Assembly (NCBI GenBank): GCA_019096065.1
Contig: JAGUCH010000004.1
Location: 9,362,001-9,426,000 of the forward strand
DNA from: Paracyclopina nana
Taxonomy: Eukaryota; Arthropoda; Copepoda; Cyclopoida; Cyclopettidae
DNA length: 64,000 bases
Direction: 5' to 3'
The notes below the pieces were generated by a model. It was not told where the DNA came from. It saw only the letters and a list, made by a program, of their open reading frames with translations, and searched no databases. Both the position numbers and the translations under genes were made by a program. Position 1 is the stretch's first letter. Each line of letters opens with the position of its first letter. Below are positions 46,771 through 58,165 of the stretch, one piece after another.

Positions 46771-46864
46771 AACAAAAACATGACATGGGCCTACAATTTT
46801 GAAGAATCACTTAAGGGTAAAAATGATACTTATAAAGTTATGGGGAATGCAAAATTAGGGCTCC

Positions 46865-47295
46865 ACGCTAAAATTAACTTCATTTGGCCAAGGCTTGCTA
46901 GAGATATTGTAAATACAGTATGAGGCTCCGAAACTGCACACAGCGGGCTGCTCTGAAGTAGTAAATAAACCGGCCGAATTGGCTGTAGCACGGTTGCATT
47001 TTCGGCGCTGCACCCTGTATACTAAAAACGCTTGGTACAAGTACCCTTACCAAATCGAAAAAAAGTCATTAATACAAATTGTAGCCCTGGCAAAATGGGA
47101 GCCGCACATAAAAATTCAACTCTTTTTGTTTCTTGAGAGCAGAGAAAAATAGAAGTCTGTCATTTGGTGGGGGAAAAATGGTCCAAATAAAGATCATGCA
47201 CTATTGGGAGAGGAATGCACATGCCAAATTTCAGGTTGCCTGCTCAGTATATGCACAGGGCTTACAAATAATCATACTAGTTCCAATGTGAACGT
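46865..47295 (-). repeat. Right arm of the inverted-repeat pair, with a 107-bp insertion
   Basis: Matches 45765-46090 in reverse complement, except for about 107 extra bases near 46910-47020 that split the shared sequence between agtata and tttgcaatatc. The insert begins with acaggg-type and ends with actgt-type bases at a TA, like a small mariner MITE. Confidence 0.7.
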
Positions 47296-47309
47296 CTCCT
47301 TTTCATTTG

Positions 47310-47995
47310 ATTCCGCTAAATGTGGAGGGTGGGCCTTCGGCCCACTCCCTAATTACTATGTAATGGCAAGCCTATGGCCTGCCCTAAAGTGTTCAATTAA
47401 GTAGAAGATAATTAGATTCCCGCTAAATGTGGAGGGTGGGCCTTCGGCCCACTCTCTAATTACTATGTAATGGCAAGCCTACGGCCTGCCCTAAAGTGTT
47501 CAACTAAGTTGCAGATAATTTGATTCCGCTAAATGTGGAGGGTGGGCCTTCCGCCCACTCCCTAATTACTATGTAATGGCAAGCCTATGGCCTGCCCTAA
47601 AGTGTTCAATTAAGTAGAAGATAATTAGATTCCGCTAAATGTGGAAGGTGGGCCTTCGGCCCACTCCCTAATTACTATGTAATGGCAAGCCTACAGCCTG
47701 CCCTAAAGTGTTCAATTAAGTAGCAGATAATTTGATTCTGCTAAATTTGGAGGATGGGCCTTTGGCCCACTCCCTAATTACTATGTAATGGCAAGCCTAT
47801 GGCCTGCCCTAAAGTGTTCAATTAAGTAGCAGATAATTTGATTCCGCTAAATGTGGAGGGTGGGCCTTCGGCTCACTCCACAATTACTATTTAATGGCAA
47901 ACCTACAGCATACCATTGAAGCTTTATGTTAATTGGCAGGCCTACGGCCTGCCCTAAAGTGTTCAATTAAATAAGTAGCAGATAAAATTGAGGAT
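47310..47995 (+). repeat. 107-bp tandem array derived from a SINE tail
   Basis: Six units. Each has ccgctaaatgtggagggtgggccttcggcc, whose core is a small hairpin, followed by actccctaattactatgtaatggcaagcct and ccctaaagtgttcaattaagtag. The hairpin part corresponds to the tail of the SINE just downstream (48008-48238). Confidence 0.85.
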
Positions 47996-48007
47996 AAAGT
48001 ATGTGTC

Positions 48008-48238
48008 TCAGGTGGCTCACTGGTAGAGTGTCTGGCTGCAAAACAGACTGTACCAGGTTCGAATCCCGCAGGGGTCAGAGAAATTTTTCCATTTTTCTGG
48101 ACCACAATTTACTTCCTGGTCGATATCCTGGTCGATATCCTTGTACAGTTTCCTGGTACAGTTTCCTGTCTGGAAATTGGATTCTGACATAGGTCACAGC
48201 GAAATGTGGGGGGCGGGCCTTCGGCCCGCCCCCCAATA
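48008..48238 (+). repeat. tRNA-derived SINE with hairpin tail, copy A2
   Basis: Box A-like tggctcactggtagagtg, box B ggttcgaatcc (48056-48066), the same body as copy A1 and a 3' hairpin ggggggcgggcc, ttc, ggcccgcccccc. The body has an extra copy of cgatatcc and gtttcctg. Relative to A1 the hairpin shows a paired A-T to G-C change. Confidence 0.85.
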
Positions 48239-48815
48239 ATCCACTGTGCATGGTGAAGAAGAGCAAAGAGCAACTGTCAAAAGTGATTATTACATTTTTC
48301 AGCGCGCGCTCAAAGTAAAGAAAGAAATATGCAGCATTTTAATGAATGGTGTATAAAAATGAATTTTTTTCATGTAAAATATTTTATTTTTTTGGGCGGA
48401 AAAAAAACATTTTTTATTGTGCCAAAAAAATAAAAAAGTGAACTAGTGTGGAAATGTGTTAAAACTTAGAATTTTTTTGGTTTTAAAAGGCTTTTTTAAA
48501 ATACTGCTTTGAATTCAAGGAGTGACAAAATTCGCCTTTTTCTCGATTCAGCCTCTATTTTCGAGCGTAGTCGGATTTTTTGCGGATCAGACTCTACTAT
48601 AATTCCTCCATGATGGAACAAGTGTGTGTTATCATCAAGTGCATGTGAACCTTCCATTCGCCTACTTTAGCATTATCTGACATTTTTTGTGCCCCCTCTC
48701 TCCATGTTTGATCGACATGGTGAAAAGCACCTACTTTAATGTGGTGTTCATCTACATCACACATGTTATGCTGCCCAAAAAATAGGGAATTTTGTGATGT
48801 TATTCCATTTTGGGG
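48239..48815. other. Intergenic DNA, nothing recognised
   Basis: AT-rich, with a short gcgcgcgc stretch at 48302; no gene found. Confidence 0.5.
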
Positions 48816-49275
48816 GGAAATTATGAGATTTCATTTTTTTGCCAAATCAAAGTTATTTCATTTTTTTTTTGCCAAATCAAAGTTATTTCATTTTTTTGCA
48901 AAATCGAAATTAGTTCATATTTTGTACAATCACAGTTGTTTCATTCTTTGTACAATTGCAGTAATTTCATGTTTTTGAAAAATCGAATCTATTTCATTTT
49001 TTTGCAAAATCGGAAGTTATTTCATTTTTTGTGTAAAACCGCAGTTATTTAATTTATATTTACAGCTGCAGTTATTTCATGTTTTTGCAGATCGAAGTTA
49101 TTTCAATTTTTGCAAAATTAAAATTATCTCATTTTTGTACGATCGCACTTATTTCATTTTTTATTGAAATCATTTCTTTATTTTTTGCAAAAATTGAAGT
49201 TACTCCATTTTTGCAAAATGAATTTTTTTTTCTGATTTTTGCAAACTTAAAGTTATTTCATTTTTTGTACCACAA
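48816..49275. repeat. 26-30-bp minisatellite (gcaaaatcgaagttatttcatttttt)
   Basis: About fifteen degenerate units. The frames through it (FFAKSKLFHF) are repeat translations. Confidence 0.85.
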
Positions 49276-49363
49276 AAGCTTTCTATTATCCCTATTGGGG
49301 AACTCTGCTATACGGATCAAGTTTTGGCCTGACAGGAAAAAAGCAATTAGTAATAAGCAAGTA

Positions 49364-49575
49364 GGCCGTTCTCATATTGCCAGAAATAGCTAAGCTAAGG
49401 AAAAAATAGCTAAGCAAAGCAACTGGTTTTTTTTAATGTTGAGCGAAATTAGCCAATGCAAACCAGTTATTTCGCTCCACATTGCGAAGTTGCAGCTGCT
49501 TTGCTTTAAAAATGCTGAGCGTTTGCTTAGCTAGTTTTACTTAGCTTAGCTTTTTTCGGCATTATGAGAACGGCC
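49364..49575. mobile_element. 212-bp MITE with TA target
   Basis: Inverted ends ggccgttctcatattgcc and ggcattatgagaacggcc, with one mismatch, are flanked by TA (49362-49363 and 49576-49577). The interior is partly self-complementary (tagctaagcaaagcaactgg facing gcttagctagttttac). No coding capacity; Tc1/mariner-type by target. Confidence 0.75.
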
Positions 49576-49899
49576 TAGTATGATAAAGCAAAAAAATAAA
49601 AATAATTGTTGATACTTATCCAACCGTGATAACGCATAAAAGGATTGACATGGGGATTTGTAACACTACAATCTCAAAGTATTTTTTTTTTTTGTGCGCG
49701 TCAATGTAACGTAAAAAATCCACTGTGCGCTGCTGATCCTTTTCAAACATGAACTGATGTCATTTTGACACTTTGATTGATGTCAGATTAGCGTTGGAAA
49801 TATCGACATGTAGTAATCTCATTTCATGCACTTAATTTCATGATTCCACTGAAATTGGTGCCAAAAATATTTATTTATATGAAGCTGGGGAACATAAAT

Positions 49900-50600
49900 T
49901 AGGGCCTTTGAGTTTTACTAGCCCGAGCCTGCGAGGGCTGTATTTTGATGAATGTTTTTTTCATTTTGAAATCCGAGGTCAGCTGTTTTTTAACAGCCCT
50001 TTTTTATGTTGCTCGGTATGCACATTTATAAAGTCAGTAATGCATTTTTTGAGTGTTTTAATGAAATGTCGGAGCTGCGTGGTGCCTTAAAAAAGCTGCT
50101 CGGTTCTTAGTTGTTTAGTAGATGTCACATGCTAGCATTATTTGACATGTGCATAATATCATTCTTTGTTTTTGGCGCAAAAAATTAGACTTTTAAAAGC
50201 ATCTCCTTAGAGGTGATCCTTTTGCTCAGTGGTTAGGGCGTTGTAGTCTAAATTCAGCCATCTGAGGTTCAAATACCAGCCATGCCTCAACTTTTTTCTT
50301 ATTTCATCATCTGGCTGAAATAATGATGAAATAGTCCTATATATTGGCAATTGAATTGTATGAAGTTTCAATAGCTCAGTGGTTTCATAATACAATTGTT
50401 TATGGTTCGAATCTGGGTTTTTCTAAATACTTCCATTGATTATTAGGGGAGTAAAATACCTTTATATCCCTCAAACTTGATTCCTGGGTCATAAATTATT
50501 AAAAATTCCCCCTACAAACTTAAAAAATAACTGTCACATAAAAAAGCTGAGCTGGATTGGTAAACTGAATTATAACACGAGGAAATCGTGTTACATAGTG
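49900..50600 (+). repeat. Relative of the foldback family with two tRNA-like heads
   Basis: 49908-49985 matches the foldback centre at 6215-6295 (tttactagcc-gagcctgc-agggctgta). tRNA-like heads follow at about 50213-50285 (ttgctcagtggttagggc, box B gaggttcaaatacca) and 50368-50430 (atagctcagtggtt, box B tggttcgaatctggg). Near 50555 it resembles the arm sequence ttggtaaactgaattata, ending in a 7-bp hairpin aacacga/tcgtgtt. Confidence 0.55.
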
Positions 50601-50784
50601 CATAAAAAGCTAATTTGTCTTTTGTTTTCTTTTTCAGGCTGACAAAAGTGGGAGAGCAAAAAAATGCCTCATCTTTTCATCAATTGTGGTAAGACCGACT
50701 TTTCTATTCAATGCAATAATGTAAGGAATTTTGATAGCAATAGTGGGAAAGCTTGGTAAAAATGTGGTATACCTTAGAACTATA

Positions 50785-51190
50785 TTCTATCTAAAAAATG
50801 GGAAAAAAGGAAAAAAAGAGGAAAAAGGAAAAATTGAAGAAAGGCGGAAAAGGGGAAAAGGGAAAATAGGGAAAAGGGAAAATAGGGAAAAAAAGGAAAC
50901 AAGGGGAAAAAGGTAAAAAGGTAAAAATGGGTAAAAAGGTAAAAATGGGTAAAAAGGTAAAAATGGGTAAGAAGGTAAACATGGGTAAAAAGGGAAAATA
51001 GTGAAAAAGAAAAAAGGGGAAAAAAGCGCTTAAAGGGAAAAAGGGAAAAATAGAAAAAGGGGAAAAAGGGAGAAAAAGAGGTTTTAAAAATATGTTAAGA
51101 AAATGAAAAGAGGAAAAAAAGTGGGAAATGAGAAAAAAGGAAAAAAAAGGGAATAAAAAAATATAATAAAAGCAAAAATGGAAAAAGTCC
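50785..51190. repeat. Polypurine tract (gggaaaaagg, ggtaaaaat)
   Basis: About 400 bp almost wholly purine on plus, with a regular 16-bp unit (ggtaaaaatgggtaaa) at 50910-50990. Frames here (KKGKKEEKGK) are artefacts of composition. Confidence 0.85.
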
Positions 51191-51429
51191 TTTATTTACT
51201 GTAAATATGTTGGGAAATCATCTGTGGTGAAATTGCTTTCTACTCTGTGCATCAAATGTGTATACAGAATGGATTTGTGCACTTAATGAGGATTTTGCTG
51301 CAGTAGCAACTGCTCCATTTCCCATAATTCATTGTGCACAACAAAAGGGAGAATTTCACGCCAATTTGAGATGCTGTGACATCAAATGTGGCCATAAATT
51401 AGAATTTCCATACTTATACTGAAATCCAA

Positions 51430-51745
51430 TCTGGTAACACTTTATCAACCTTTTTTTCCTTTTTTAATGCTGGTGCCTCCAAAAACTTGTAAAAAATGCC
51501 AGAAAAGAAAATAGGCATCATGCAATCTGGTAGCACTTTACTTTTTAATTTTTGGCTGTCTGGTAGCACTTTATCAACTTTTTCCTGTTATTTTTTTAAC
51601 AGGAAAAAAAGTTGTAAAAAATGCCAGAAAGTAAATAGGCATCATGCAATCTGGTAGCACTTTTCATTTTTTTCACTTTAGGCTATCTGGTAGCACTTTT
51701 ATTTTATAATTTTGGCTGTCTGGTAGCACTTTTGCCTTTTTTTAG
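51430..51745. repeat. Degenerate repeat with ctggtagcacttt
   Basis: Seven copies of atctggtagcacttt or gtctggtagcacttt in a loose tandem of about 40-110 bp, including two similar blocks with aaaaaatgccagaaa. Confidence 0.7.
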
Positions 51746-52190
51746 ATTTTTGCAAGTGGAATACCTTTCAATTTGGGTTTTAAGTGAGGCTAAGAGTGAA
51801 AATGTGAAAAAGGCCAAAGTTACCTAGAAAAAGCCGAAATGAGTTTTTTTAGAAGCAAAAAGAAAATGTTGTACTATTTTAGTCAAAGGCTAGACTGTGC
51901 AAGTGATTAAGAAAAAAATGCCAGTCATCATGTAAACAAGTTTGTTTTGAAAAATTCCCTCTACATGAAGTGTAAATAACAGCAGTTTTTGTGCTGAGTC
52001 ATCACTTATATTTTTTCCCCCACTTTCATCAGTCAAATGACCTTTTCTTGTACTTGGCCTTTTTTTTGTACGTGAATTAAGGCCTTTGACACATGTGCTC
52101 CTTTTTCTATCATGATTCTTGCCTGTTACGTAATCATCAAGGCCACAACAGCTGATGCAGAATGTAAAGGCCAAATAAATTTACTTTATG
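51746..52190. other. Intergenic DNA, nothing recognised
   Basis: Contains a 94-codon minus-strand frame (51890-52174) without a recognisable domain. Confidence 0.45.
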
Positions 52191-52885
52191 TATTTAGTAA
52201 ACTTGGTATAACTGGTATACTGTGTGGACTTGGTACGGTATTTGTACTCAGTGCCTTTGCATAGTTTACCGCGGTATACTCAGTATTTTTGGTACACCAG
52301 TATACCACTTATGAATTATACCAGTTATACACTATTTATACTCAAGATTATACAAAGTTAACCAAAATTATACGTAGAATATTAGTTCTTCTTTGTATAC
52401 CAGTTTCAGATTAAATACCAGCAATACAAAATACACAAGTTATTCACGGTTTACCAGTAGAACGCAACCAACATGTTATACACATTTTACCAGTTTCATA
52501 CAGTTAAATTGTTAAACGTAGTATACCTGTTATTCATAGTTTACCAGTTATGCAAAGTTTTCCAGTTATGTAGCGATACCAGCTATGCACACTACTAAGG
52601 AAAGGCATAGCATGCAAGTTATGCATACACATTTTAACTGCTATACATGGTATACCAGTTATACAGAGAATATACAAGTTATACACAGTATACCAGTTAT
52701 TCACAATATACCTGTTATACACAGTATATCAGTTACACACAGTTTACCAGTTATTTGCAATATACCAGTTTTTTAACATTTTAACATCTATAACCCGTAT
52801 ACCAATCACACCAATTGTGCCCTTTTTACCAAGCAATACCAAGTTACCAAGCATTACCCAGTATACCCGGTATACATTTTTTATC
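52191..52885. repeat. 20-bp minisatellite (agttatacacagtatacc)
   Basis: Degenerate units of ataccagttatacacagt, regular at 52650-52770. Confidence 0.85.
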
Positions 52886-53265
52886 ATTGTTATACCAAAA
52901 CTGTTTTCTCTATTTTTTGCACTTGACTGAGACGGCCTTGAAATTTGCAGCAGCTTTTTTTGCAAGGTCGGCCTTTCTCAACTGCGCAAAAGTTGGGCTT
53001 TCGCTGTAGTTTGGCCTTCATTTGGGCCTTTCCTTTTGCTGCCTCCAAAATAGCACGAAAAGGCCAAAATTTGGAGCCTTTTTTCAAAAACAGCCATCTC
53101 TAGGAAAAAGGCCGTAAAATCCCCCTTTTGGCCTTTATTCAGGAGCAAAGGCTTTGTCCTTGGTTTTGTAGCATTTTTAGCTAGTAAAGAAGGCCTTTAC
53201 GAAATGGCCTTGAGCCTTTAGCAGTTTGCTGAAGAGAAGCAGCCCGAGGATAAAAGAGTGAGAGA
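52886..53265. other. Intergenic DNA, nothing recognised
   Basis: ggcctt-rich unique DNA; two overlapping frames of 64-65 codons show no domain. Confidence 0.45.
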
Positions 53266-54260
53266 CTTTCTGTGTGAATAAATCACGCTGGGTAAAGTTG
53301 GTCCAAAAAAGTGTTTGATAAGTAGGTCCAAAATAGTCTCTAAGTGGATCAGTTGGCTATAGTTGATGTAATAATGCTTACGTTTTTTTGTATTATCAGA
53401 GGTACAGTAGGTCCATAATGGCTTAAATAAGTAGGTCCAAAAATGGCTGAATTGAGTATATCCAAAGATAGCTGAATCAAGTAGATCCAAAAATGGCAGA
53501 CAAAAGTAGGTCTAAAAGGCTGAGTTAAGTTGGTCCAAAAAGGACTAAATTAAGTTGGACCAGCATTGGCCGAATAAAGTTGGACCAAACAAGTCTTTGA
53601 TGAGTAGGTCCAAAATATTGAGTGAATTATTTGGTTCTAAAGTTGATGTCAAACTTTTGGTCCTATAATGCCTTTATTTTGTATTATATTGGAGCAGATT
53701 GTTATCGGAGCTGAGGTAGGTGAAACAAGGACTGAGTTGAGTTGGTCCAAAAAGGCTGACTTAAGTAGGTCCAAAAATGGATGAATTAAGTGGGTTCAAC
53801 AATGGATGAATAAAGATTGTGATAAAATGGCCAAATTAGGCAGGTCCTAAAACGACAGAGTTTTGCAAATCAAAGCTGGCATAATTTTTTAGGTCCAAAA
53901 ATGAGTGAATTAGGTTAGCCCAAAAAAACTGCATAAAGTTGGTCCTACATTGTCCGACTTAAGTTGCTCCAAAGTTATACCAATGATCAAAAGCTGACAA
54001 AACGAGTGTAGTACACTGAGTCAGATGGCCCAAAATGTGTTAACTCGGGCCCACAGTTGGTCCAATATTTCCAAAAATAATCAAAACATGCTTTTCAATT
54101 CAATGTTAGATTAAAATACTCAATTTGTAGCAATAAAATCATGATTTATTACACATGTTGACAATTGGTCCAACAATTTTGACAGGTGGTCCAACAAAAT
54201 AATCTTATGACAGTTGGTCCAAAAATTAAGTTTTTCGATAGTTGGTCCAAAAAGTGCTGA
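53266..54260. repeat. 25-30-bp minisatellite (agtaggtccaaaaatggctgaatta)
   Basis: Degenerate tandem units centred on gttggtccaaaa or taggtccaaaa, ending in a variant gacagttggtccaacaa at 54160-54260. Confidence 0.8.
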
Positions 54261-55485
54261 AAAGGGGAATTTTGGGATGTCCTAACCACTTTTTTTCATT
54301 ATATTGAAAACAAAACGATTTCCCCGTGCTAAAATTCAGTTTTCTGACTTGACTTAGTTTCTATTTGCTTTCAGCCTTTTAAAGCTTTTTACATGCAAAT
54401 ATTTATTTCACGACATGAATTTCTTTTTTAGAATCAGCTAATTCATGTTAATTTTAGGTTTATTTTTCATTTTTGCTGCTGTTTCAACAGCGCGGTTTTA
54501 TGCACCAGCGCTCAGTGTAAATAGATATTGTTTACCAGCTGCTTGACCTTTATAATCAGGTAAGCAATAACCCTCTCAATATTGACCTTTCGGTTTACCC
54601 ACAAAAGCCCCATTGTTAAGTACATATCATCTGCTAACCAAAAATGGGATATTTTGGCAGAAAAAAGGGGAAACAAAGAAAAAAGCTGATGAAGTTGCAT
54701 AAAAATTCTACCAAGAAGATATAAAAAAAAAAAGTAAAATAGATAATTCTGAGAAAAAAAGGAATTTAAAAGGAAAAAAAAGAACTTTACCAAAAAAAGG
54801 AGAAATTAAGGGAAAAAAGGAGAAATTCAGAGGAAAAAGGTTTTTTTTAAGTGAACTTTTTTAAAACAGAGAAAAAAAGGAAACTCGAGAGAAAAAGGAT
54901 TTTTAAAAAAAGTTTTTTTAATCAAAAAAAATATCATTCAGGGGAATTGAAAAAAAGGTTTTTTTTTTCATTCCAATGAAAAATATCAATTTTCTGCAGG
55001 GATTTTCATTATTTTCCCCCCCCTTTTGCTATTGTTGATACCTTTGTATCACAATAATGGAATCAGAGTTTCATATTACACTCTATATAGGATACCAGCA
55101 ATGTCCACAGTGGGATATTTTGTCGCGCATCCAAAAAAAAATCAATAAATATTAGTATTATAATTATATATACTTTTTTTAATTAGCTTTTTCACCATTT
55201 CAATTTTTTTGAAGAAAAATGGGTATGCGCGCTAAATAATCCACTGTGGAAGGCTCGCTTTCGCTTCATGCTTAATCGCACTTTTATTGCTTTCCTTTCT
55301 CTGTGCAGGAACTTTTGCTGTATAAAGTTTTCCCCTCTCTTGCTAAAGTTACTTTCTTGCTATAAAGATCCTTAATTGGAGCCTCTCTCACACTTTTCTC
55401 CATTTCGAGTTTTCCCGCCTTAATTGAGGTTTTCGGGGGCTCATTTCCACTGTGCCATTTTGTGGGAAAGTGGATTTTCTGCTCT
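54261..55485. other. AT-rich DNA with a polypurine stretch
   Basis: A/G-rich repeats (ggaaaaaaggagaaattcagagg) at 54655-54970; otherwise unique intergenic DNA. The 93-codon minus-strand frame at 54512 is rich in Phe from the purine run. Confidence 0.5.
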
Positions 55486-56225
55486 TGATTGTAAAGTGGA
55501 CTTGAGTTCTATGTGTGGACTTGCTCAACTTTTTTTAAGAGTGGACTTTTTAGTCTTAAAAGTGGACTTGTTGAGTCTTAAAAGTGGACTAGTCAAGTCT
55601 TAAGTGCAGACTGGTCAAATTTTTAGTGTAGACTTGTCCGGTTTAAAGTGTAGACTTATCTGGTCTAAGACTTTGTCGAGCCGATCAAAAGTAGACTTGA
55701 TTCATCCTCAAATGGACTTGCACACAGTTGAGTGAAAATGAGATTATTCAATGTAAAACTTGTTTAGTCATAGAATTGGACTTGTCTGTTCAAAGAAGTG
55801 GACTTGTCTAGTCAGAGAAGAGAACTTGTCGAGTCTTAAAATTATGTACTTGTCCAGTCTTAAGTGTGGACTCGTCCCTTAAAAAAAGTGGACTTACCAT
55901 TTAAATTGTGGACTTGTCCATATCACTGTAGTGTACAGATTTGTCCATTCTGAAAAGTGGACTTGTCTGATCTAAAAAGTGGACTTGTCGATTAAAAATA
56001 TTGGACTTGTCCATAAAAAACATTGGACTTGTCCATTAAAAATATTGGACTAGCCCATTAAAAATAATGGACTTGTCTATTAAAAAAATTGGACTTGTCC
56101 ATTAAAAACATTCGGCTTCCCCATTCTAAAAAGTGGACTTGTCTAATCTAAAAAGTGGACTTTGGACTTGTCCATTCTAAAAAGTGGACTTGTCTAATCT
56201 AAAAAAGTGGACTTGTTCCAGTATT
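55486..56225. repeat. 20-24-bp minisatellite (aaaagtggacttgtccatt)
   Basis: Degenerate from 55486, regular at 55960-56210. Many units contain ggacttgtcc, which fits the p53-family half-site pattern RRRCWWGYYY, with neighbours about 12 bp apart. Confidence 0.85.
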
Positions 56226-57250
56226 TAGAAACTGGCCAATTCAATGAAAATATGAGTTCATTATTTGCTGTCAGCCTTCTTTCTCCAATATTTTGCTCCA
56301 TTATACAGCAGAGTTCCAGTTAACGAAAAAAAAGTCCTGGGAAGCTTCCAGAACATCAATATTGGCATATGTTGCCAAAAATGGATATCTGCCAATTTTG
56401 CTTTTCCTCTTGCAGACCAAAAAAAAAAAAAAGAAATCCTAATTGGTAAACTTTTCCCCACTTTTTCATTAAAGGGAAACGATGATTTGGCGGAAAAAAG
56501 GATATAATGTGGATTTCTGCTGAGTCAGCAATTTCCCCCTGTTTACAAATTGAAATTAACTAGGTAAAGGCGTCCATAAATGGACAGCGGAGGGCGGGCC
56601 TACGGAGATATTTGAAAGTAGCCCTATTTTATAAAGAAATGGGAGCATGCTTCAATGGTAGCAAGGAGTTACAAGAGTGGCTCATTTCTGTTTTACATTG
56701 CAATGATAGAAATTATTGATCTGAGCTAGACTAAGAAAATAAGCAGCTGATTAAATACAATTTATCATGAAAGTTTTATATTGAGGAACCATAAACTCTG
56801 CTCTTATGAAACCAATGAGGTGATTCATTATTTTAGTGCTTTTATTCTACATGATTATTGATGTTTCTAAAATATGGTTGATTATGGTAATCCCCAAGGT
56901 ATAACAAAACTTTACAAAAAGTACTTACAGCAGTTTTTGAATTAATTTAAGGTCTCCCGGTATAATGATGTGTCATTATGGGGCAATATTATGAAGATAT
57001 TTGTAAATATCAGGTACTTTCAAAAACATTTTATCAATTTTTTCTGCATAATTGTTTTGTTTGAAACATATACCTTTGCCATTGAGAATTCAATGTCAAT
57101 GTTTCCTTTTTTTCAATATTGTCATTGTGCTAGGTGAACTGGGCCTAAGAATTGTACAATTATTTAGCAGATGACTTCATTAAATATTATGATTTGCCAA
57201 GAATGATTTGTGTAAATTAGAGGATCAAAAGTTAAATTAATTCAGTGAAT
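56226..57250. other. Gene-free DNA
   Basis: Apart from the dispersed repeat at 56562, unique AT-rich sequence with no supported gene. Confidence 0.5.
56562..56605 (+). repeat. 44-bp dispersed repeat, copy 3
   Basis: Identical to copy 1 (4795-4838) over its full length and preceded by act, like copy 2. Confidence 0.85.
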
Positions 57251-57254
57251 ATTG

Positions 57255-57420
57255 TGGCCAGACTTGGATCAATTAGAACATACTGTCCTTGGATAGACTG
57301 AAATGGATCATGCTTGGATCGACAGCTAGAATACATTGTACATTCTTAGAATGCAACAGCAATCAGTCACTGGATCGACAAAACACACTGTTCTTGGATA
57401 GACTGGCAGAACAAAGAGTC
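57255..57420. repeat. gtcgatccaagga family, third cluster
   Basis: Reverse-orientation units (cttggatcgacagctagaat). A single unit is at 57757 and a fourth cluster at 58060-58165. Confidence 0.6.
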
Positions 57421-57649
57421 TTGCATTATTTTCTGGCATTGAGGCAGAGCTACTTTTGTAAGGCATAATTTTGCAAGGCCGTTAAAAAAAAGATATAGAT
57501 AATAAAGTGACATAATTGTTTAAAAGTTTACATCAAATTAAATGCAGCTTAAGTTTTATTTGCCAAGATTTTCTTCATTAAAGCTTAAAATATTAATTGG
57601 TTTAACATTTTTGATATGCCTTATTTTAGCTTGGGTTCTATTTTTGATG

Positions 57650-57750
57650 TTTGGTGCTCAGATGAAAAATAGCTGCTTGGTTCTCAAATTTTTCCCAACC
57701 TCTCAGGGATTTTTTCTTGGGGTCTAACTTTTGCTGAGGGGGTAGGGAAC
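57650..57750 (-). repeat. Dispersed repeat (caaaagttagacccc family), minus copy
   Basis: Reverse complement of 16090-16187, including tcagcaaaagttag, aatccctgagaggt and tttgagaac. Confidence 0.65.
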
Positions 57751-58165
57751 TATTAGTCTAGTCGATCCAAATATAGTTTAATCTGTAGCTGATATAGTTT
57801 ATCTGGAATGGCACTACCTGGTCAGCTCATTCATTCAAAATAAATATACTGCCTTTTGCCCCAGGTACTTGTTCCCCTATTGACTTCAGTTGACCAGTAA
57901 TGCTCTCCTAAAACATAGGAGCTTTTTCATTCAGCAACTTTCACTTAATGGAACTGAGTCACAATATGTACAGTTGCACTCAGGTGCAAATATGCTGATA
58001 TTAAGAAGACCCGTGTCATACACATGGATCAACTGAGACAAACATAGACCAAGACCAACTGTGGGCAGCCACACTTGGATTGACTAGAACATTGACTGCA
58101 ACAGATCATCCCAAGATTGATTATGAGAACACACTGTCCTTGGATCAATAAGACAGGATTGTACT

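Noticed and set aside
54512-54793. Phe-rich 93-codon frame as a membrane protein
   Set aside because: Produced by the complementary strand of a polypurine run.
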